From positions 525,321 through 589,320 of the forward strand of contig QCOV01000001.1 of the NCBI GenBank assembly GCA_003212795.1: a stretch of 64,000 nt of DNA, read 5' to 3'. Below the pieces are notes generated by a model that had not been told where the DNA came from, ran no database searches, and saw nothing but the letters and a program-made list of their open reading frames with translations. The translations under genes and the position numbers were made by a program. Positions 61,186 through 64,000 of this stretch are shown in pieces (positions within the stretch are counted from its first letter, which is position 1; the number at the start of each line of letters is the position of its first letter). Source of the stretch: OCS116 cluster bacterium AG-435-F03. Lineage in GTDB: Bacteria > Pseudomonadota > Alphaproteobacteria > MED-G09.

Positions 61186-63828
61186 TTATTTAATAAGCTT
61201 CTTAATAAGCTCCTTTGACGATAATAGTCTTTCTTTATTCTGCATCATATCTTCTATTTTAATTTTATTTTCTTCAACAACTTTTTTCGGTGCTTTAACA
61301 ATAAAATCCTTATTTTTAAGGCGGTTAGATATTGAGTTTATTTCTTTTTCAAGCTTCTCCTCTTCTTTGATTACCCTGCTAAGCTCAGCTGTAAGATCAA
61401 TACTAGTAGGAATAAGTAAAGAGAATCGAGAATTATTTACATTAAATTTAGCTGATTTATCAGAAAAATCTGAAACTTCAGTTATATATGAAATATTGGC
61501 AATTTTTGCTAAATAAAACTCCAAATTCTTTATTTTTAATGCTTCTGAGTTATTTATAACTTCTATTGCGAGTTTTTCTTTTGGTTTTATATTCAATTCA
61601 ACTCTTATTGATCTGATATTTGAAATTATTTCTATTAAGTCATTTATTTCATCACCTAAATTATTATGACCATCAACTAAGGATATCTCTCTCCATTTTT
61701 GAATAATCAATGGATTATCTCTCTTCTTAATATTTTGCCATATTTCTTCAGTAATGAATGGCATAAATGGATGCAATGAGATTAGTATTGAGTCCAATAT
61801 AAATGAACATGTTTCTTTAATTTCATTGGCGTATTTGTCATCTTCTTCTGAAAGATGGGGCTTAATTAACTCTATATACCAATCACAAAATGTTCCCCAA
61901 ATAAATTGGTATATAATATTTGCAGCATCATTAAATCGGTATTCTGTTATATTTATTTCTAATTGAGATTGCATTTCAACAAATTCATTTAAAATCCAGA
62001 TATTTAGTGGATATTCAAGAGAATTTTTGTCAAAACTGTTGAAATTATTAATATCATTCATTTCACAAAATCTTGATGCATTCCAAATTTTAGTACCAAA
62101 ATTTCTGTAACCCTGAACTCTAGATTCAGATAACCTTACATCTCTTCCTTGTGCTGCCATTGCAGTAAGAGTAAAGCGAAGTGAGTCAGCTCCATACTTA
62201 TCTATAAGATCTAAGGGATCAACAATATTGCCTTTTGATTTCGACATTTTTTGACCCTTTTCATCTCTTACTAAAGCATGGATATACACTTCAGAAAAAG
62301 GTCTTTTTCCCATAAAATGAATCCCCATCATCATCATGCGGGCAACCCAAAAAAATATTATATCAAACCCTGTTACAAGCAGATTTGTAGGATAATATTT
62401 TTCAATTTCCACAGTTTCTTCTGGCCAACCTAAAGTTGAAAAAGGCCAAAGCGCAGAAGAAAACCAAGTATCAAGAACATCCTCATCTTGATAAATTTCT
62501 ATATCTTTACCAAATTCTTTTTTTGCAATCGAAAAAGCCTCTTTCTCATTATGAGCAACAATTATTTTTCCATCTTTTGTGTACCATGCAGGTATTCTGT
62601 GTCCCCACCATAACTGACGAGAAATACACCAAGGTTGAATATTTTCTAGCCATTCATAATAAGTTTTTGACCAATTAGATGGAATAAATTTCATATCACC
62701 TGATTTCACAGAATCTAGAGCTGGTTTAGCTAATGTTTTTGCATCTACATACCATTGCTCTGTCAAATAAGGTTCGATAACAACATCAGATCTATCACCA
62801 TGGGGAACAGAATTATTATATTTCTCTTCTTTTTCTAAATAGCCTTCTTTAGAGAGCATTTTCAATAATTTTGATCGCGCTTCAAATCTATCAAGACCTT
62901 GCCATTCTTTATCTACATTTTGATTTAATTTACCATCTATATCCAAGATAGACAGCATTTCTAAATTATTTCTTTTTCCAACTTCGAAATCATTAAAATC
63001 ATGTGCAGGTGTAATTTTTACAGCCCCACTACCTTGCTCGGGATCAGCATATTCATCAGTTATGATTTTTATAGATCTACCGATAATAGGAATAATAACA
63101 TCTTTTCCAATCAGATCTGTATATCTATTATCACTTGGATGAACAGCTATTGCTGTATCACCAAACATTGTTTCTGGTCTTGTTGTTGCAATTGTAATTG
63201 ATTCCTTAGAGCCTTTGATTGGGTAATTTATGTACCATAGACAACCATCAACTTCTTTTTGAACAACTTCTAAGTCAGATATAGCTGTTCTTAACTGTGG
63301 ATCCCAGTTAACAAGCCTTTTATCTTTATAGATTAAGCCTTCATTATATAAATCTACAAATACTTTATTGACTGCAAGACTAAGACCTTCATCCATAGTA
63401 AAGCGCTCTCTACTCCAATCACATGATGCGCCTAGCCTTCGTAGTTGATTAGTAATTATGCTTCCAGATTCTTCTTTCCATTTCCAGATTTCATCAATAA
63501 ATTTTTTCCTCCCAAGTTCAATCCTTGAAGGTTTATTTTCGGAATCAAGCTTTCTTTCAACAACCATTTGAGTAGCAATTCCTGCATGATCAGTTCCAGT
63601 TTGCCATAAAACATCCTCACCTAGCATTCTTTTGTATCTAACAATTATATCTTGAAGTGTATTATTTAATGCATGCCCCATATGTAGACTACCAGTGACA
63701 TTGGGTGGTGGAATTACTATTGAAAAAGGCTGGTTATTTGTTAAGCCACATTTAAAATAACCCTCAGTTTCCCAATAATTATATAGCCTAGCTTCCGCTT
63801 CTTTAGGATCATAACTCTTGTTAAGCAT
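61186..63828 (-). CDS. valS: valyl-tRNA synthetase
   Basis: An 880-residue class I synthetase. The HIGH motif is PPPNVTGSLHMGHALNNT and the KMSKS motif is GQKMSKSKGNIVDP. The editing domain contains TTRPETMFGDTAIAV and the C-terminal coiled coil is present (RVIKEEEKLEKEINSIS). It charges tRNA-Val. It follows the popZ-like gene by one base, an order typical of alphaproteobacteria. Confidence 0.98.
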   Translation of the reverse strand: MLNKSYDPKEAEARLYNYWETEGYFKCGLTNNQPFSIVIPPPNVTGSLHMGHALNNTLQDIIVRYKRMLGEDVLWQTGTDHAGIATQMVVERKLDSENKPSRIELGRKKFIDEIWKWKEESGSIITNQLRRLGASCDWSRERFTMDEGLSLAVNKVFVDLYNEGLIYKDKRLVNWDPQLRTAISDLEVVQKEVDGCLWYINYPIKGSKESITIATTRPETMFGDTAIAVHPSDNRYTDLIGKDVIIPIIGRSIKIITDEYADPEQGSGAVKITPAHDFNDFEVGKRNNLEMLSILDIDGKLNQNVDKEWQGLDRFEARSKLLKMLSKEGYLEKEEKYNNSVPHGDRSDVVIEPYLTEQWYVDAKTLAKPALDSVKSGDMKFIPSNWSKTYYEWLENIQPWCISRQLWWGHRIPAWYTKDGKIIVAHNEKEAFSIAKKEFGKDIEIYQDEDVLDTWFSSALWPFSTLGWPEETVEIEKYYPTNLLVTGFDIIFFWVARMMMMGIHFMGKRPFSEVYIHALVRDEKGQKMSKSKGNIVDPLDLIDKYGADSLRFTLTAMAAQGRDVRLSESRVQGYRNFGTKIWNASRFCEMNDINNFNSFDKNSLEYPLNIWILNEFVEMQSQLEINITEYRFNDAANIIYQFIWGTFCDWYIELIKPHLSEEDDKYANEIKETCSFILDSILISLHPFMPFITEEIWQNIKKRDNPLIIQKWREISLVDGHNNLGDEINDLIEIISNIRSIRVELNIKPKEKLAIEVINNSEALKIKNLEFYLAKIANISYITEVSDFSDKSAKFNVNNSRFSLLIPTSIDLTAELSRVIKEEEKLEKEINSISNRLKNKDFIVKAPKKVVEENKIKIEDMMQNKERLLSSKELIKKLIK

Positions 63829-63829
63829 T

Positions 63830-64000
63830 TTAATTACGTTTTTTAAATAGTTTTGATATTTCCTGTTTAACAGATTCTTCTACAATTGGTCTTAGATTTC
63901 TTGAAAACCAATCCTCGATAGAATCTTTTACAGCTTCCCTAATAACATTATCTATAGATATGTCTCCACCTTCAAATATATCGGCAATATTATCGTTATT
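63830..64000 (-). CDS. popZ: PopZ-like (DUF2497) protein, C-terminal part
   Basis: This frame runs in from the right edge on the minus strand, ending in TAA at 63830-63832; 56 residues are visible. IREAVKDSIEDWFSRNLRPIVEESVKQEISKLFKKRN matches the C-terminal helices of PopZ, the alphaproteobacterial polar organising protein that anchors the chromosome partition complex. The residues before it are acidic (NNDNIADIFEGGD). The start lies outside the window. Confidence 0.82.
   Translation of the reverse strand, partial: NNDNIADIFEGGDISIDNVIREAVKDSIEDWFSRNLRPIVEESVKQEISKLFKKRN

Overview
The window is 64 kb of AT-rich, very gene-dense bacterial chromosome. It looks like a streamlined marine alphaproteobacterium. 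Several genes typical of alphaproteobacteria support this: an NDUFS4-type complex I accessory subunit, DUF2842, a PopZ C-terminus next to valS, a CBP3-type ubiquinol-cytochrome c chaperone beside plsX-fabH-ihfA-merR, Cox15 heme A synthase, and hom-glpX-recJ. A blue-tuned proteorhodopsin, a DAACS symporter, CoxG/S/M-type genes and a TonB receptor fit a sunlit-ocean heterotroph of the SAR116, HIMB59 or AEGEAN-169 kind. I cannot place it more exactly from sequence alone. Intergenic gaps are short, and no stretch over 300 bases lacks a gene. The longest gap, 50296-50551, holds one possible 31-residue membrane peptide and otherwise AT-rich DNA. I saw no insertion sequences, phage genes, CRISPR arrays or rRNA.

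Layout. 1-5 kb: the tatD 3' end, a PhnP-like hydrolase, an oppBCDF-type ABC importer without its binding protein, and a free-standing biotinyl domain. 5-14 kb: accessory metabolism, comprising a MAPEG protein, a DAACS symporter, zinc alcohol dehydrogenase, bicupin and MFS transporter, then an SDR / split MaoC hydratase / Rieske oxygenase operon read leftward from tRNA-Arg. 14-24 kb: a phosphoribosyltransferase, a TonB receptor, an AzgA-type purine permease, and a long leftward run from a carotenoid oxygenase through an NDUFS4-like subunit, a nitroreductase and an NTF2-fold protein to the transglutaminase / alpha-E / circularly permuted ATP-grasp trio. 24-31 kb: small secreted proteins (GlcG-like, DUF2141, a His-rich peptide), a chorismate mutase / amidohydrolase / VOC operon, tRNA-Pro(TGG), a thioesterase and an ArsB/NhaD-type permease.

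31-39 kb: a molybdo-hydroxylase operon (coxG, coxS, coxM, a split xdhC, mocA) that lacks the catalytic large subunit, then a sirtuin, small membrane proteins, a TIM-barrel isomerase and a methyltransferase whose end runs into tRNA-Glu. 39-48 kb: conserved housekeeping genes (recJ, glpX, hom, an aminotransferase, argC, rpsI, rplM, cox15). 48-54 kb: energy metabolism and membrane proteins, namely a cytochrome c-PQQ dehydrogenase fusion, proteorhodopsin, DoxX, UPF0114, and several possible 25-31 residue membrane peptides. 54-64 kb: merR, ihfA, fabH, plsX, the CBP3-type chaperone, bamE, an A-type Fe-S carrier, xth, ilvD, a methyltransferase, valS and the popZ end.

Taken together, the core biosynthetic backbone is interleaved with short operons for scavenging organic matter and for supplementary energy: light through proteorhodopsin, periplasmic oxidation by the PQQ enzyme, and possibly molybdenum hydroxylases. 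Function calls rest on motif recognition by eye. Start codons were moved where the ORF track began too early, for example inside a tRNA or across a terminator.
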